From: Thiobacillus sp. 65-1059
GTDB taxonomy: Bacteria; Pseudomonadota; Gammaproteobacteria; Burkholderiales; Thiobacillaceae
Length of the DNA stretch: 64,000 nt
Reading direction: 5' to 3'
Assembly: GCA_001897675.1 (NCBI GenBank)
Contig: MKUE01000123.1
Coordinates: forward strand, 1-64,000
The notes under the pieces were generated by a model that was not told where the DNA came from, ran no database searches, and saw only the letters and a program-made list of their open reading frames with translations. The stretch's first letter is position 1. Every line of letters begins with the position of its first letter. The position numbers and the translations under genes were made by a program. Shown in pieces: positions 43,130 through 52,433 of this stretch.

Positions 43130-44357
43130 GATTCATCTCCTGCTGGATCGCGGCCAGGGCCTGGGCCACGCTGGGCAGTTCGGCGGGCGCGTGGCCTTGC
43201 AGCGGCAGCGCCATCACCCCGTCCATGCGGTGCAGGAAGCCGGCGTGGTGCACGCCCGGCACGGCCACCGGAATGAATACGTCCGGCGGGTCGGCAAAGA
43301 CCATGTCCGGACGGCCCAGGACGATGCGCGGGCAGGCGGCGGCAGGCGGCACGCGTTCCGGATCGAGCGCGGAAATCCACAGCAGCGCATCCACCTCGCG
43401 CGCTTCCAGCAGACGCGCGGTGCCGAACAGCAGCGGTTCGTAGCGCGGGCCGGAAGCCTCGAAGGCGGTGCGCAGCGGATAGCCCGCCTGCCAGGTGCAG
43501 ACCTGGGAAGCGGAAGTGTCGCCGTCGTTGCCGCCGAGCGGCAGGCCCGACCAGCGCGTGGTCTGGTTGAGATCCTTGACCAGGTCGACCATGGCCTGGA
43601 TCGCCAGGTCGGCATGCGGAAAGTCCAGTTCCGCCGCGTTCCACACCAGCACGCCGTAGCGCGCTGCGCGCAGCATCTCCAGCAAGGCGTCGACCTGGAC
43701 CATCGGCACCCCGGCCACGGTGTCGGCATCGAGCCGCCGGCCGGCCAGGCGCGCGCGCAGGGCGCCGCACAGTTCGCCCAGACGCACGCTCGGGAGCGGG
43801 ATGACGAGATCCGCCGCGACGGAATGCGCCGCCTCCGGGAAAAGCCCGCTCCCCAGGACAACGAGCCGCCGGTGCAGCTCGCCGAACTGGGATTCCGGCG
43901 CCAGGCAGCGCTCGAAGAAACGCGGAAAACGGCTGGCATCGGTGCCGGCGAGCACGATCAGGTCGGCGCGGTTGCGCACTTCCGACAGCGTCGTGGTCAT
44001 CCAGCCGCCGTCCTGGAATGTCAGCCAGTTGCGGAACTGGGCGGCGCCGTTCATGTGCTCGACCACGCCGCCGGTGCGTTCGGCCAGCGCCAGGGCGGCG
44101 CGGTGGCCGGTGACGTCGCAGGCCAGTCCGCCGATCAGCGGACGCTGCGCGCGCGCCAGGAGGGCGGCAGCGGCCCGGCAGGCGGCGGCAGGCTCGACCG
44201 GCTGGCCGGCGAGCCGGGGCGTTGCGCGCGCGGGCGCGGCGAACAGCCTGGCAGCGCGCGCACAGGCCGGGCTTCCGGCACGCGCGCCGGAAGCGTCGGC
44301 CGCGACGCGGAGATCGTCGCAAACGAGGCCGCAGAAAGGACAGCAGGAATCGGACAT
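43116..44357 (-). CDS. fhcB: Formyltransferase/hydrolase complex, subunit B
   Basis: This 413-residue subunit is homologous to formylmethanofuran dehydrogenase subunit B without its redox role. The N-terminal cysteines CPFCGLVCDDL and SPACARA are kept, though family knowledge says the bacterial subunit lacks the Mo site. Start ATG 44357 (MSDSCCPFCG) is supported by homology and by the sigma-54 promoter at 44395-44410. First gene of fhcB-A-D-C-phosphatase-folP. Confidence 0.92.
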   Translation of the reverse strand: MSDSCCPFCGLVCDDLRVAADASGARAGSPACARAARLFAAPARATPRLAGQPVEPAAACRAAAALLARAQRPLIGGLACDVTGHRAALALAERTGGVVEHMNGAAQFRNWLTFQDGGWMTTTLSEVRNRADLIVLAGTDASRFPRFFERCLAPESQFGELHRRLVVLGSGLFPEAAHSVAADLVIPLPSVRLGELCGALRARLAGRRLDADTVAGVPMVQVDALLEMLRAARYGVLVWNAAELDFPHADLAIQAMVDLVKDLNQTTRWSGLPLGGNDGDTSASQVCTWQAGYPLRTAFEASGPRYEPLLFGTARLLEAREVDALLWISALDPERVPPAAACPRIVLGRPDMVFADPPDVFIPVAVPGVHHAGFLHRMDGVMALPLQGHAPAELPSVAQALAAIQQEMNHVAT

Positions 44358-44394
44358 AGAGGCGGGGACGATGTGTGTGAAAGCGTCCTCGTCA

Positions 44395-44410
44395 AGCAGG
44401 TTCCGTGCCA
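44395..44410 (-). promoter_or_regulatory. Sigma-54 promoter of the fhc operon
   Basis: On the minus strand TGGCACGGAACCTGCT has a perfect -24 element and a GC exactly 10 bp on. The start would fall near 44384, 27 bp before the fhcB ATG. The palindrome at 44511 is 100 bp upstream. Confidence 0.8.
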
Positions 44411-44510
44411 CACGCAAAGCGCGACGCCATTTGTCTGGTGAATCAAGCGGTTTGCCGGCGCCTACCCGCTCGCCGCAGCGGCCGGATGTCACGCGGCCCG
44501 TCCGCCCCGC

Positions 44511-44525
44511 GTGACAGAGTGTCAC
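44511..44525. promoter_or_regulatory. Palindromic enhancer site GTGACA-GAG-TGTCAC
   Basis: The exact reverse complement of the site at 16811-16825. An extra half-site lies close by: TGTCACGCGG at 44487-44496 pairs with CCGCGTGACA at 44507-44516. It stands between two diverging sigma-54 promoters. Confidence 0.75.
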
Positions 44526-44579
44526 ACCGCGACAAACCCGCCGAAACGCTAGCGCGATGATTGGTATGGTTTTTTTTCA

Positions 44580-44595
44580 TGGCATGGGGATTGCT
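44580..44595 (+). promoter_or_regulatory. Sigma-54 promoter of the mptG-mtdB-mch operon
   Basis: TGGCATGGGGATTGCT has GG-N10-GC spacing and is nearly identical to the mtoX promoter (16961-16976). It predicts a start near 44607, which places the true mptG start at 44632, not the in-frame ATG at 44557. Confidence 0.82.
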
Positions 44596-44631
44596 TTCAG
44601 GAAAGCCTCAAGCAACCCCATTACATCGATC

Positions 44632-45624
44632 ATGAAGCTCACCGCCAATCGCAGCGCAACCGTAAGAGCCCCCGCAAGGCTGCACATGGGGTTTCTCGAC
44701 CTCAATGGCGGCCTCGGGCGGCATTTCGGCAGCCTCGGCCTGGCGGTGGAGGAACTCGCCACCACCGTCACCGCGTATGCCGACGACCACATCTCGGCCG
44801 AAGGGCCCCAGGCCGGCCGCGCCGAAGCCTATGCGCGCTCGTCCCTGCACGCCCTCGGCATCCAGGGCGGCGTGCGCCTGTTCGTCCAGCAGGCCATTCC
44901 CGAGCATGCCGGGCTCGGCTCCGGCACCCAGCTCGCCCTGGCGGTCGGCACCGCGCTGGCGCGCCTGTACGGCATCGCATGGTCGCCGCGCGAGGTGGCC
45001 GCCGCACTCGGCCGCGGCGGCCGCTCCGGCATCGGCCTCGGCCTGTTCGAGCATGGCGGCTTCGTCGTCGACGGCGGCCGCGGAGAACAGGACCTGCCGC
45101 CCGCGCTGATCTCGCGCCTGACATTCCCCGCGCACTGGCGGCTGGTGCTGGTATTCGATCCCACCTATAGGGGACTGCACGGCGATGCGGAAAAACAGGC
45201 TTTCGCCAACCTGCCGACATTTCCCGAGGCCAGCGCCGGCCACCTGTGCCGCCTGGCGCTGATGCGGGCCATGCCGTCCCTGGCGGAAGGCGATATCGCG
45301 GGCTTCGGTGCCGCCATCGGCGAGATCCAGGAGGTGGTGGGCGACCATTTCGCGCCGGCCCAGGGCGGCCGCTTCGCCAGTCCGCGCGTGGCGCGCGCCC
45401 TCGACTGGCTGGCCGGAAACGGCGCCGCCGGAGTGGGCCAGAGTTCCTGGGGACCGACCGGTTTCGCGCTGGCGGATTCGGAAGCGCGGGCGCACGCCCT
45501 GGCCCAGTTTGCGCGCATCGAGTTCGCCGCCGACGGCCTCGAATTCATGGTTTGCGCCGGCCGCAATCGCGGCGCGGATATGCGCATCGCGGCGAACACG
45601 GCGCTGGCCACGGCGCATGGTTAA
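44632..45624 (+). CDS. mptG: Beta-ribofuranosylaminobenzene 5'-phosphate synthase
   Basis: This 330-residue GHMP-fold enzyme joins p-aminobenzoate and phosphoribosyl pyrophosphate, the first committed step of methanopterin synthesis. It has RAPARLHMGFLDLNGG, the ATP loop IPEHAGLGSGTQLALA, and a C-terminal GVGQSSWGPTGFAL. Start ATG 44632 (MKLTANRSAT) agrees with the sigma-54 transcript start. It begins the plus-strand H4MPT operon. Confidence 0.92.
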   Translation: MKLTANRSATVRAPARLHMGFLDLNGGLGRHFGSLGLAVEELATTVTAYADDHISAEGPQAGRAEAYARSSLHALGIQGGVRLFVQQAIPEHAGLGSGTQLALAVGTALARLYGIAWSPREVAAALGRGGRSGIGLGLFEHGGFVVDGGRGEQDLPPALISRLTFPAHWRLVLVFDPTYRGLHGDAEKQAFANLPTFPEASAGHLCRLALMRAMPSLAEGDIAGFGAAIGEIQEVVGDHFAPAQGGRFASPRVARALDWLAGNGAAGVGQSSWGPTGFALADSEARAHALAQFARIEFAADGLEFMVCAGRNRGADMRIAANTALATAHG

Positions 45625-45654
45625 GCGCGGCACGGCAACCACAGACAAGAAACG

Positions 45655-46563
45655 ATGAAGCCCATGGAAAAACCCTATCTGCTGCATTTCGCCACGCCGG
45701 GCGCCCGGGTCAGCCCCTTCGACGTCAACATGGCCTACGACGCCGGCTGGAACGCGGTGATTCCCTACGCCGGGGTCGGCCTCGCCGATATCGCCGGCTT
45801 CACCCAGGACGCCATTTTCTCGCGCGGCCCCAAGGGCGTGAAGCGAACCGGCATTTTCATCGGCGGCCGCGACGCGGTCCTTGCCACCGACATGCTGGAC
45901 GCCGCTCGCCGGGCCATGGTGCCGCCGTTCGAGGTTTCCGTGTTCGCGGACCCCAGCGGCGCCTACACCACGGCCGCCGCCATGATCGCCAAGGTGGAGC
46001 AGGCCCTGGCGCAGGCCCACGGCACGACCCTGGACGGCCGCCGGGTGGTGGTGTTCGGCGGCACCGGCCCGGTGGGCATGACAGCGGCGGTGCTGGCCGC
46101 ACGGGCCGGCGCCCGGGTCACGATTCCCGGCCATGACGGCCTGGCCCGCGCCAGCGAAGCGGTGGACCTCCTCAATGGCCGCTTCGGCGTCGACATCCAG
46201 GCCGCCGACGCCAGTTCGGACGCGGCCAAGCACGCCCTCCTGGCCGAGGCCGAGGTCGCCCTGGCTACCGCCAAGGCCGGGGTGCAGGTGCTCGGGGCCG
46301 CGCATCTCGGCCGAGCCACGGCGCTCCTGGCGGCCGCGGACATCAATGCCGTGCCGCCGGCCGGCGTGGAAGGCATCGGCTTCATGGACGACGCCGCGCC
46401 CCTGCCCGCCGCCGGCAAGGCCGTGGGCATCGGTCCCCTGGCCATCGGCAACGTCAAATACAAGGTCCAGCAAGGCTTGCTGCAGAAGATGCTGGCTGCA
46501 GGGAGCCCGCTTTACCTGGGTTTCCCCGACTGCCTGGACGAGGCCCGCCTGCATGCTGCCTGA
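45655..46563 (+). CDS. mtdB: Methylene-tetrahydromethanopterin dehydrogenase
   Basis: This 302-residue dehydrogenase oxidises methylene-H4MPT with NAD(P)+. The N-terminal FDVNMAYDAGWNAVIPY and the Rossmann loop VVVFGGTGPVGMTAAVLAA are clear. It is followed, with an 11-bp overlap, by an ATP-grasp gene and then mch. Confidence 0.94.
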   Translation: MKPMEKPYLLHFATPGARVSPFDVNMAYDAGWNAVIPYAGVGLADIAGFTQDAIFSRGPKGVKRTGIFIGGRDAVLATDMLDAARRAMVPPFEVSVFADPSGAYTTAAAMIAKVEQALAQAHGTTLDGRRVVVFGGTGPVGMTAAVLAARAGARVTIPGHDGLARASEAVDLLNGRFGVDIQAADASSDAAKHALLAEAEVALATAKAGVQVLGAAHLGRATALLAAADINAVPPAGVEGIGFMDDAAPLPAAGKAVGIGPLAIGNVKYKVQQGLLQKMLAAGSPLYLGFPDCLDEARLHAA

Positions 46564-47764
46564 AGCCCGCCCAGAGGCTTTTCTCCTGGTCTCCCTGAGC
46601 GGCCGCGGCCTGGCGCAGGCAGCGGCACGCGCCGGCCGGATCGCGGTGGGCATGGACGGCTTCGCCGACCGCGACACCTGCGACCTGGCCCCGCTCTGGC
46701 AGCGGCTGCCGCTGGACGCAAACGGCGACCTGGCGCCCTTGGGCCTGGTCGACGCCGCCGCGCGCCTCAGTCCGGCGGAGCGTTGCCTCGGGCTGGTGTA
46801 CGGCTCCGGCTTCGAGGCCCAGCCGGAGTTGCTAAGCCGGCTGGCCTGCGGCCGCCAACTCCTGGGCAATCCCGCGGAAGTCCTGGCCGAGAGCGCCGAT
46901 CCCATGCGTTTCGCCAGCCTGGCGCGCCGCCTCGGACTGCCCTTCCCCGAAGTGCAGTCCGCCCCGCCCGCGGACCCCGCCGGCTGGCTGGCCAAGCGCG
47001 CCGGCGGATGCGGCGGAATCCACGTGCGTGAAGCGGTGGGTAGCGCGGCTCGCCCCGGCGTCTATTTCCAGCGCCGCGTGGACGGCACGCCCTGCTCGCT
47101 GCTATTTCTCGCCGACGGCCGGGACATCCGGGCGATCGGCTTCAACCGTCTCCTGCCGGCGCCGCCCCAGGCGCCCGGACGCTGGGCCTACGCCGGCGCC
47201 GTGGCGCTCGACGATGCGCCCGGCGGCGTCGGCCCGGCCGTGCAGGCAGCGGCCCGCGCCCTCACCGGCGCGCTCGGCCTCAGGGGTTTGAACGGCATCG
47301 ATTTCGTGGTGAACGACAGCGACTGGAGCCTGCTGGAACTCAACCCCCGCCCCACCGCCACGCTGGAACTCTGGGACGCGCATCCGATGCCGGCCCTGTT
47401 CGACCTGCATGTCCAGTCCTGCCTCGGGCGCCTGCCGGTCACCCTGCCCAAGCCGGAGGCGAGCCGCGCCGTTGCCGTGGCCTACGCCGGCGCAACCCTG
47501 CGCGTGCCCGCCGGCTTCCCCTGGCCGGACTGGAGCGCCGACCTGCCCCGCATGGACACCCTGCTGGAACCCGGCGACCCGGTCTGCACGGTGCACGCGA
47601 CGGCTGCCGATGCCGGCGCGGCAGAACGGCAGGCCCTGGAATTCCGCCAGCGCATTCTCGATCGCCTGTCCCGGCATGCGCAGGTCGAAGCCGACCGTGC
47701 GCGCCTCCGCTCCGGGCGCGTTTCCTCCACCCTTTCCGCAATCACCGGGACGGAAGCACCATGA
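46553..47764 (+). CDS. ATP-grasp protein of the H4MPT cluster
   Basis: This 403-residue protein has an ATP-grasp core in its middle ([15 protein letters not shown], then [20 protein letters not shown]-like [10 protein letters not shown] with LLELNPRP). An unknown N-terminal domain precedes it and an extra C-terminal region follows. ATP-grasp ligases add amino acids to cofactors; here it may add glutamate or a related group to methanopterin or methylofuran. It overlaps mtdB by 11 and mch by four bases. Confidence 0.82.
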   Translation: MLPEARPEAFLLVSLSGRGLAQAAARAGRIAVGMDGFADRDTCDLAPLWQRLPLDANGDLAPLGLVDAAARLSPAERCLGLVYGSGFEAQPELLSRLACGRQLLGNPAEVLAESADPMRFASLARRLGLPFPEVQSAPPADPAGWLAKRAGGCGGIHVREAVGSAARPGVYFQRRVDGTPCSLLFLADGRDIRAIGFNRLLPAPPQAPGRWAYAGAVALDDAPGGVGPAVQAAARALTGALGLRGLNGIDFVVNDSDWSLLELNPRPTATLELWDAHPMPALFDLHVQSCLGRLPVTLPKPEASRAVAVAYAGATLRVPAGFPWPDWSADLPRMDTLLEPGDPVCTVHATAADAGAAERQALEFRQRILDRLSRHAQVEADRARLRSGRVSSTLSAITGTEAP

Positions 47765-48741
47765 CCCAGCACACCAACGCCGCCCTGCCCAGCCTCAACC
47801 AACTCGCCGCCCCGCTGGTGGAGCACCTGGTGCGTGAGGCACAAGCGCTGCGCCTGTCCGTCTCGCGCCAGGCCAACGGCACCCGCATCATCGACGCCGG
47901 GATCCAGGCGCCAGGCGGGATCGAGGCAGGCCGGCGCATCGCCGAGATCTGCCTGGGCGGCCTCGGCCGGGTCGCCCTCGGCCCGGCGGGCAGCTTTGCC
48001 GGTTGGCCCTGGGAGCTCGCCGTGTCGACCGCCCAGCCGGTGCTGGCCTGCCTCGGCAGCCAGTACGCCGGCTGGAGTCTGTCGCACGGCGAAGGCAAGG
48101 AAGGATTCTTCGCCCTGGGTTCCGGCCCCGGTCGCGCCCTGGCCGGCAAGGAGACGCTGTTCCAGGAACTGGGCTATCGGGACCAGGCCGAATCCGCTTG
48201 CCTGGTGCTGGAAACCGGCAAGGTTCCCCCTATCCCGCTGCTCGACAAGATCGCCGAGCAATGCGGCGTGGCGCCGCAGCAGCTGACCCTGATCCTCACC
48301 CCGACCAGCAGCCTGGCCGGTTCGGTGCAGGTGGTGGCGCGGGTGCTGGAAGTGGCCCTGCACAAGGCGCATTTCCTGGGTTTCCCCGTGGCGCATATCG
48401 CCGACGGCATGGGCACGGCACCGCTCTGCCCGCCTTCCCCGGATTTCCTCGCCGCCATGGGCCGCACCAACGACGCCATCCTGTTCGGCGGCCGCGTGCA
48501 CCTGTTCGTCTCCGGCGAGGAGGGGGCGGCGGAAGACCTGGCCCGGCGCATGCCCAGCGAGGCGTCCGGCGACTATGGCCAGCCCTTCGCCCAGGTCTTC
48601 AAGGCTGCCGGCCACGACTTCTACAAGATCGACCCCCTGTTGTTCGCCCCCGCCTGCGTGAGCGTCACCTGCCTGACCACAGGCCGCACCTTCCGGGCCG
48701 GGCGCCTGAACGGGGAACTGCTGGAGCGTTCGTTTTCATGA
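47761..48741 (+). CDS. mch: Methenyl-tetrahydromethanopterin cyclohydrolase
   Basis: This 326-residue enzyme opens methenyl-H4MPT to N5-formyl-H4MPT. Family blocks: [52 protein letters not shown] and [11 protein letters not shown]. It is between two ATP-grasp genes with four-base overlaps. Confidence 0.95.
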   Translation: MTQHTNAALPSLNQLAAPLVEHLVREAQALRLSVSRQANGTRIIDAGIQAPGGIEAGRRIAEICLGGLGRVALGPAGSFAGWPWELAVSTAQPVLACLGSQYAGWSLSHGEGKEGFFALGSGPGRALAGKETLFQELGYRDQAESACLVLETGKVPPIPLLDKIAEQCGVAPQQLTLILTPTSSLAGSVQVVARVLEVALHKAHFLGFPVAHIADGMGTAPLCPPSPDFLAAMGRTNDAILFGGRVHLFVSGEEGAAEDLARRMPSEASGDYGQPFAQVFKAAGHDFYKIDPLLFAPACVSVTCLTTGRTFRAGRLNGELLERSFS

Positions 48742-49652
48742 TCGGCCGCATCGCCCTTTTCACCGACGACCCGGGCTGGCACGGCAGGAAGCTCGCCCGC
48801 GCCTTCGCCGCGCGCGGCTATCAGGCCGTGAACCTGTCGCTGAGCGAATGCCGGGTGGATCTGGAGCGCGGCATCGCCGGTCTGGTGCTGCCGGGCTTCG
48901 AGGAGCGCCTGCCGGACGGCGCTTTCGTGCGCGGGGTGTCCGGCGGCACCCTGGAGCAGGTGATCCTGCGCCTGGATTTCCTGCACGCCCTGCCCGCCGC
49001 CGGGGTGCCCGTATACAACCCGGTGCGCGCCATCGAAACCAGCGTGGACAAGGCCATGACCAGCCTGCTGCTGCACCGGGCCGGCGTCCCCACCCCGCCC
49101 ACCTGGGTAATGGAATCCGCAGCGCAGGCCCGCGCCCTGCTGATGCGGGAAGCCGCCGGCGGCCACGAAGTGGTGCTGAAGCCCCTGTTCGGCTCCCAGG
49201 GCAACGGCCTGCGCCGCCTGGCCGCGCCCGCCGACCTGCCGCCGGCGGCCGAATACCGCGACGTCTACTACCTGCAGCGCTTCGTCGGCTCGGCCACCGG
49301 CAACTGGGAGGACTACCGGGTCCTGGTGGTCGGCGGCCGCAGCCGCGCCGCCATGACCCGCCGCGGCGCCAGCTGGATCAACAACGTGGCGCAGGGCGCC
49401 CGCTGCCTGCCGGCGCCGGCGGGCCCGGCGTTGTTCCGGATGGCGGAGGCAGCCAGCCAGGCCCTCGGCATGGCGTACGCCGGCGTCGACCTGATGCGCG
49501 ACCGGGACGGCCGCCTCACGGTGATCGAGGTCAACAGCATCCCGGCCTGGCGCGGTCTGCAGACGGTCGTGAAAGACGACGTGGCCGCCCTGCTGGTGAA
49601 CGATTTTCTCGACCGGCACGTGGAAACCGCCTTGCGGGAGCGTTGCGCATGA
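48738..49652 (+). CDS. RimK-like ATP-grasp ligase (MptN-like)
   Basis: This 304-residue ATP-grasp protein has [37 protein letters not shown] and [20 protein letters not shown]. It is most like the tetrahydromethanopterin alpha-L-glutamate ligase group, so it probably adds glutamate to H4MPT. Start ATG 48738 overlaps mch by four bases. It overlaps the CitG-like gene by four. Confidence 0.86.
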   Translation: MIGRIALFTDDPGWHGRKLARAFAARGYQAVNLSLSECRVDLERGIAGLVLPGFEERLPDGAFVRGVSGGTLEQVILRLDFLHALPAAGVPVYNPVRAIETSVDKAMTSLLLHRAGVPTPPTWVMESAAQARALLMREAAGGHEVVLKPLFGSQGNGLRRLAAPADLPPAAEYRDVYYLQRFVGSATGNWEDYRVLVVGGRSRAAMTRRGASWINNVAQGARCLPAPAGPALFRMAEAASQALGMAYAGVDLMRDRDGRLTVIEVNSIPAWRGLQTVVKDDVAALLVNDFLDRHVETALRERCA

Positions 49653-50563
49653 ACGCGCGCCTGCCCCCCCTGCCCGGCACCGCAGACCTTGCGCAAGCCT
49701 TCCGCACCGCCTGCGAACTCGACGTGCTCGCGTTCAAGCCCGGCAACGTCAGCGTCGAATCGCCCGGGCACGGCATGCAGGCGCGCGATTTTCAGCTCAG
49801 CGCCGAAGCCGCCGCCCCGCATGTGGCCGATCGCGCGCTGCCGCTCGGCGAACGGATCTATCGCGCGATCGCGGCGACGCGCCAGGCGGTCGGCTGCAAC
49901 ACCAACCTCGGCATCGTGCTGCTGACGGTGCCGCTGCTCCATGCCGCGCAGCACCGCCTGCCGCACGAGTCCCTGCCGCAGCGCCTGCGCCGCGACCTCG
50001 ACGAGACGACGCGCGACGACACCGAATGGGTCTATCGCGCCATCCGCCTGGCCGCACCGGGCGGGCTCGGCAGCAGCCCGCGCCACGATGTCCACGCCGC
50101 CCCCACCGTGGGCCTGCTGTCGGCCATGCGCGAAGCCGCGCAGCGCGACCGCATCGCCGGCCAGTACGCCAGCGGCTATGCCGACGTCTTTCGCTTCGGC
50201 GTGGCCGCGCTGAAGCAGGGCCGCGCCCGCTGGGGCGAGGAAACGCAGGCGCTGACCGGCGTCTACCTGGCCTACCTGAGCGATTTTCCCGACAGCCACG
50301 TGTTGCGCAAATTTGGCGCGGCCACCGCGGCGCAGGTGCAGCGCATGGCCCGCGGCTGCGTCGCCGACACGGCGCCATGTCTCGACTGGGACTGTGTCCG
50401 GCGGCACCTCGCGAACCTCGATCGAGGTTTGAAATCGGCCGGCGTCAACCCCGGCACCAGCGCCGATCTGACCGTCGCCACCTGGCTCGCGGATCGCCTG
50501 CTGTCGGCGGCGGACGACCCCGCCGAGGCCAGCCGGCCCGCGGGAGGGCAAGCGGATATTTGA
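49649..50563 (+). CDS. CitG-like (triphosphoribosyl-dephospho-CoA synthase family) protein
   Basis: This 304-residue helical protein has FKPGNVSVESPGHGM, TRQAVGCNTNLGIVLL and GVNPGTSADLTVATWL, the core of the CitG/MdcB family. CitG makes a phosphoribosyl-dephospho-CoA prosthetic-group precursor. No citrate or malonate decarboxylase is near, so here it probably makes a ribosyl-phosphate linkage in H4MPT. That is inference from its constant place in C1 clusters. Confidence 0.85.
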   Translation: MNARLPPLPGTADLAQAFRTACELDVLAFKPGNVSVESPGHGMQARDFQLSAEAAAPHVADRALPLGERIYRAIAATRQAVGCNTNLGIVLLTVPLLHAAQHRLPHESLPQRLRRDLDETTRDDTEWVYRAIRLAAPGGLGSSPRHDVHAAPTVGLLSAMREAAQRDRIAGQYASGYADVFRFGVAALKQGRARWGEETQALTGVYLAYLSDFPDSHVLRKFGAATAAQVQRMARGCVADTAPCLDWDCVRRHLANLDRGLKSAGVNPGTSADLTVATWLADRLLSAADDPAEASRPAGGQADI

Positions 50564-50674
50564 TGTTTCGAAACGTCTTCCAGGCGTTGCAACAAGCGGC
50601 CCGCCGGCGGATAACTCGGCGCCGGCGGACCGCTCCAATCCAACCGAGTCTGTGCAATTCAAGGAGAGAGAAAG

Positions 50675-51187
50675 ATGGCTAAAATCGATCGCGTAATGGT
50701 AGGCGAGTCCCTGGTGGGCGACGGCAACGAAGTGGCGCACATCGACCTGATCATGGGACCCCGCGGCAGCGCCGTCGAGGCGGCGTTCTGCAACGGTCTG
50801 GTCAACAACAAGGACGGCTTCACCTCGCTGTTGGCGGTGGTGGCCCCCAACCTGCCCTGCAAGCCCAACACCATGATGTTCAACAAGGTGACCATCAAGG
50901 GCGCCAAGCAGGCAGTGCAGATGTTCGGCCCGGCCCAGCGCGGCGTCGCCATGGCAGTGGCGGATTGCGTCGAAGACGGCACCATCCCCGCCGACGAGGC
51001 CGACGACCTCTTCATCTGCGTGGGCGTGTTCATTCACTGGGAAGCCGCCGACGACGCCAAGATCCAGGACTACAACTACGAAGCCACCAAGCAGTCGATC
51101 AAGCGCGCCGTTGCCGGCACGCCCACGGCAGCGGAAGTCGTGTCCAAGAAAGGTAGCGCGGGTCACCCGTTCGCCGCCCACAACTGA
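50675..51187 (+). CDS. fae: Formaldehyde-activating enzyme
   Basis: This 170-residue enzyme condenses formaldehyde with H4MPT. The catalytic His22 is in [12 protein letters not shown]. The family features [32 protein letters not shown] and [16 protein letters not shown] are complete. AAGGAGAGAGAAAG precedes the ATG. No sigma-54 promoter was found in its 111-bp upstream gap. A paralogue lies at 20566. Confidence 0.97.
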   Translation: MAKIDRVMVGESLVGDGNEVAHIDLIMGPRGSAVEAAFCNGLVNNKDGFTSLLAVVAPNLPCKPNTMMFNKVTIKGAKQAVQMFGPAQRGVAMAVADCVEDGTIPADEADDLFICVGVFIHWEAADDAKIQDYNYEATKQSIKRAVAGTPTAAEVVSKKGSAGHPFAAHN

Positions 51188-51200
51188 TCGGGAGAGCGTC

Positions 51201-52433
51201 GTGCGTTGCCTGGAGTGCGGAACCACGGTAATGGAGCTCGACCACGAGCATCTGTTCGCCTGCTGCGGCCTCACCTTGCAGGAGTATGCCCTGCGCCACG
51301 CGCTGCCGCTCGACCTGTTGGTGACGCCGGACAGGATCGGGGCGGCCGATGCCGCCCCCCTTCCGCCCATGCCCGTCGCGGTGCCGGACGAGACCGCGCG
51401 CGCGGTTCTCGCCGGCCTGCGTCTGGCCGGCAAGGTCGACGACAGCGGCGCGCTGTGCCGGGTCGAGGGCGAGATCGCCTGGCTGGATCTGCTGTTCTGC
51501 GATCTGGCACAACTCGCGCCCTACGGTTTCCGCTTCCGTCAGGAATACCACTACGCACCCGGTACCCACCGGGTCGTGGCGAAGAACCGTCTGGTAACGC
51601 AAAAACGCAATCTGGTCGGCCCCTGGCTACCCGCCAGGGTGCCCCCGCCGGAACGGCGTATGAAATACGCAACCTATCTGGCCCATGCCGGCGAACTACA
51701 TGCCGGCTACCTATTTCTCCCCTTCGCTTCGCCCGACGATGCGGAGGATGCAGCCGAATATCTGGCGCGCGAGCTGGGCGTGGCCACCCGCGCCCTGACC
51801 CACGACCTAGGCAGCGGCGCGCCCCTGCTGCGCACGCTGACGCGCGCCGACGCCGCGCGCCTGCTCGACGGCCTGCAGGCCGAGCTGGAGGCGATGCCCG
51901 GCGTCTGGGCGCGCTTTCATCCGGACACCCCGGAAGTGACGGTAAGCAAGGAAGTGGTGTTCGATTCCGCCCACTTCCTCACCGACCATCCCGCCAAGTG
52001 CAGCAACCTGCACGGCGGCCGCTACGTGCTGCACGTGAAGGTGCGTGGCCGGATCGATCCGGTCACCGGCTGCGTGCTCGATTACGGCTATCTCAAGCGG
52101 GTGGTGAACGCCCGCGTGGTCGAACGCTTCGACCACCACACCCTGAACTACGCCGGCCCGGAGCTGGCCTGGCGCTCCACCACCGAACTCCTCAGCGTCT
52201 ACATCTGGGAGCGGCTGATCGATTTCCTGCCCGAACTGTGCGAACTCACCCTCTACGAAACGCCGCAGTCATGGTGTCAATACGTCGGCCCCGATCTGGA
52301 AACCTGGCACAGCCAGGGCAGCCAGCCTCTGCTCGGCCGCTTCACCGATCCGGCTCTGGGGCGCTCGCCCTGGCGCCAGTGGCTGCGTTCCTGGGACGAT
52401 CATCATGAAAAGCGGCGAGCTCGGCGCGACTGA
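51201..52433 (+). CDS. PTPS-family protein with N-terminal cysteine domain
   Basis: This 410-residue protein ends in a 6-pyruvoyl-tetrahydropterin synthase-like domain (from about residue 245), including EVVFDSAHFL, CSNLHGGRYVLHVKV and RFDHHTLNYA, with zinc-ligand histidines. Residues 1-25 carry a CLECG...FACCG zinc-finger-like pattern, and the middle 100 residues are not recognised. It may make an early pterin of the H4MPT side. The start is GTG 51201 with GGGAG upstream. It converges on the HisA-like gene with a 92-bp overlap. Confidence 0.83.
   Translation: MRCLECGTTVMELDHEHLFACCGLTLQEYALRHALPLDLLVTPDRIGAADAAPLPPMPVAVPDETARAVLAGLRLAGKVDDSGALCRVEGEIAWLDLLFCDLAQLAPYGFRFRQEYHYAPGTHRVVAKNRLVTQKRNLVGPWLPARVPPPERRMKYATYLAHAGELHAGYLFLPFASPDDAEDAAEYLARELGVATRALTHDLGSGAPLLRTLTRADAARLLDGLQAELEAMPGVWARFHPDTPEVTVSKEVVFDSAHFLTDHPAKCSNLHGGRYVLHVKVRGRIDPVTGCVLDYGYLKRVVNARVVERFDHHTLNYAGPELAWRSTTELLSVYIWERLIDFLPELCELTLYETPQSWCQYVGPDLETWHSQGSQPLLGRFTDPALGRSPWRQWLRSWDDHHEKRRARRD

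Noticed and set aside
44608-46995. Long open frame antisense to mptG and mtdB
   Set aside because: The plus strand carries clear mptG and mtdB proteins, and the antisense reading shows low-complexity composition without motifs.
50564-50674. Possible sigma-54 promoter for fae
   Set aside because: A TTGC word is present but no GG lies 10 bp before its GC, and there is no palindrome. fae probably has a different promoter or is read from the operon upstream.
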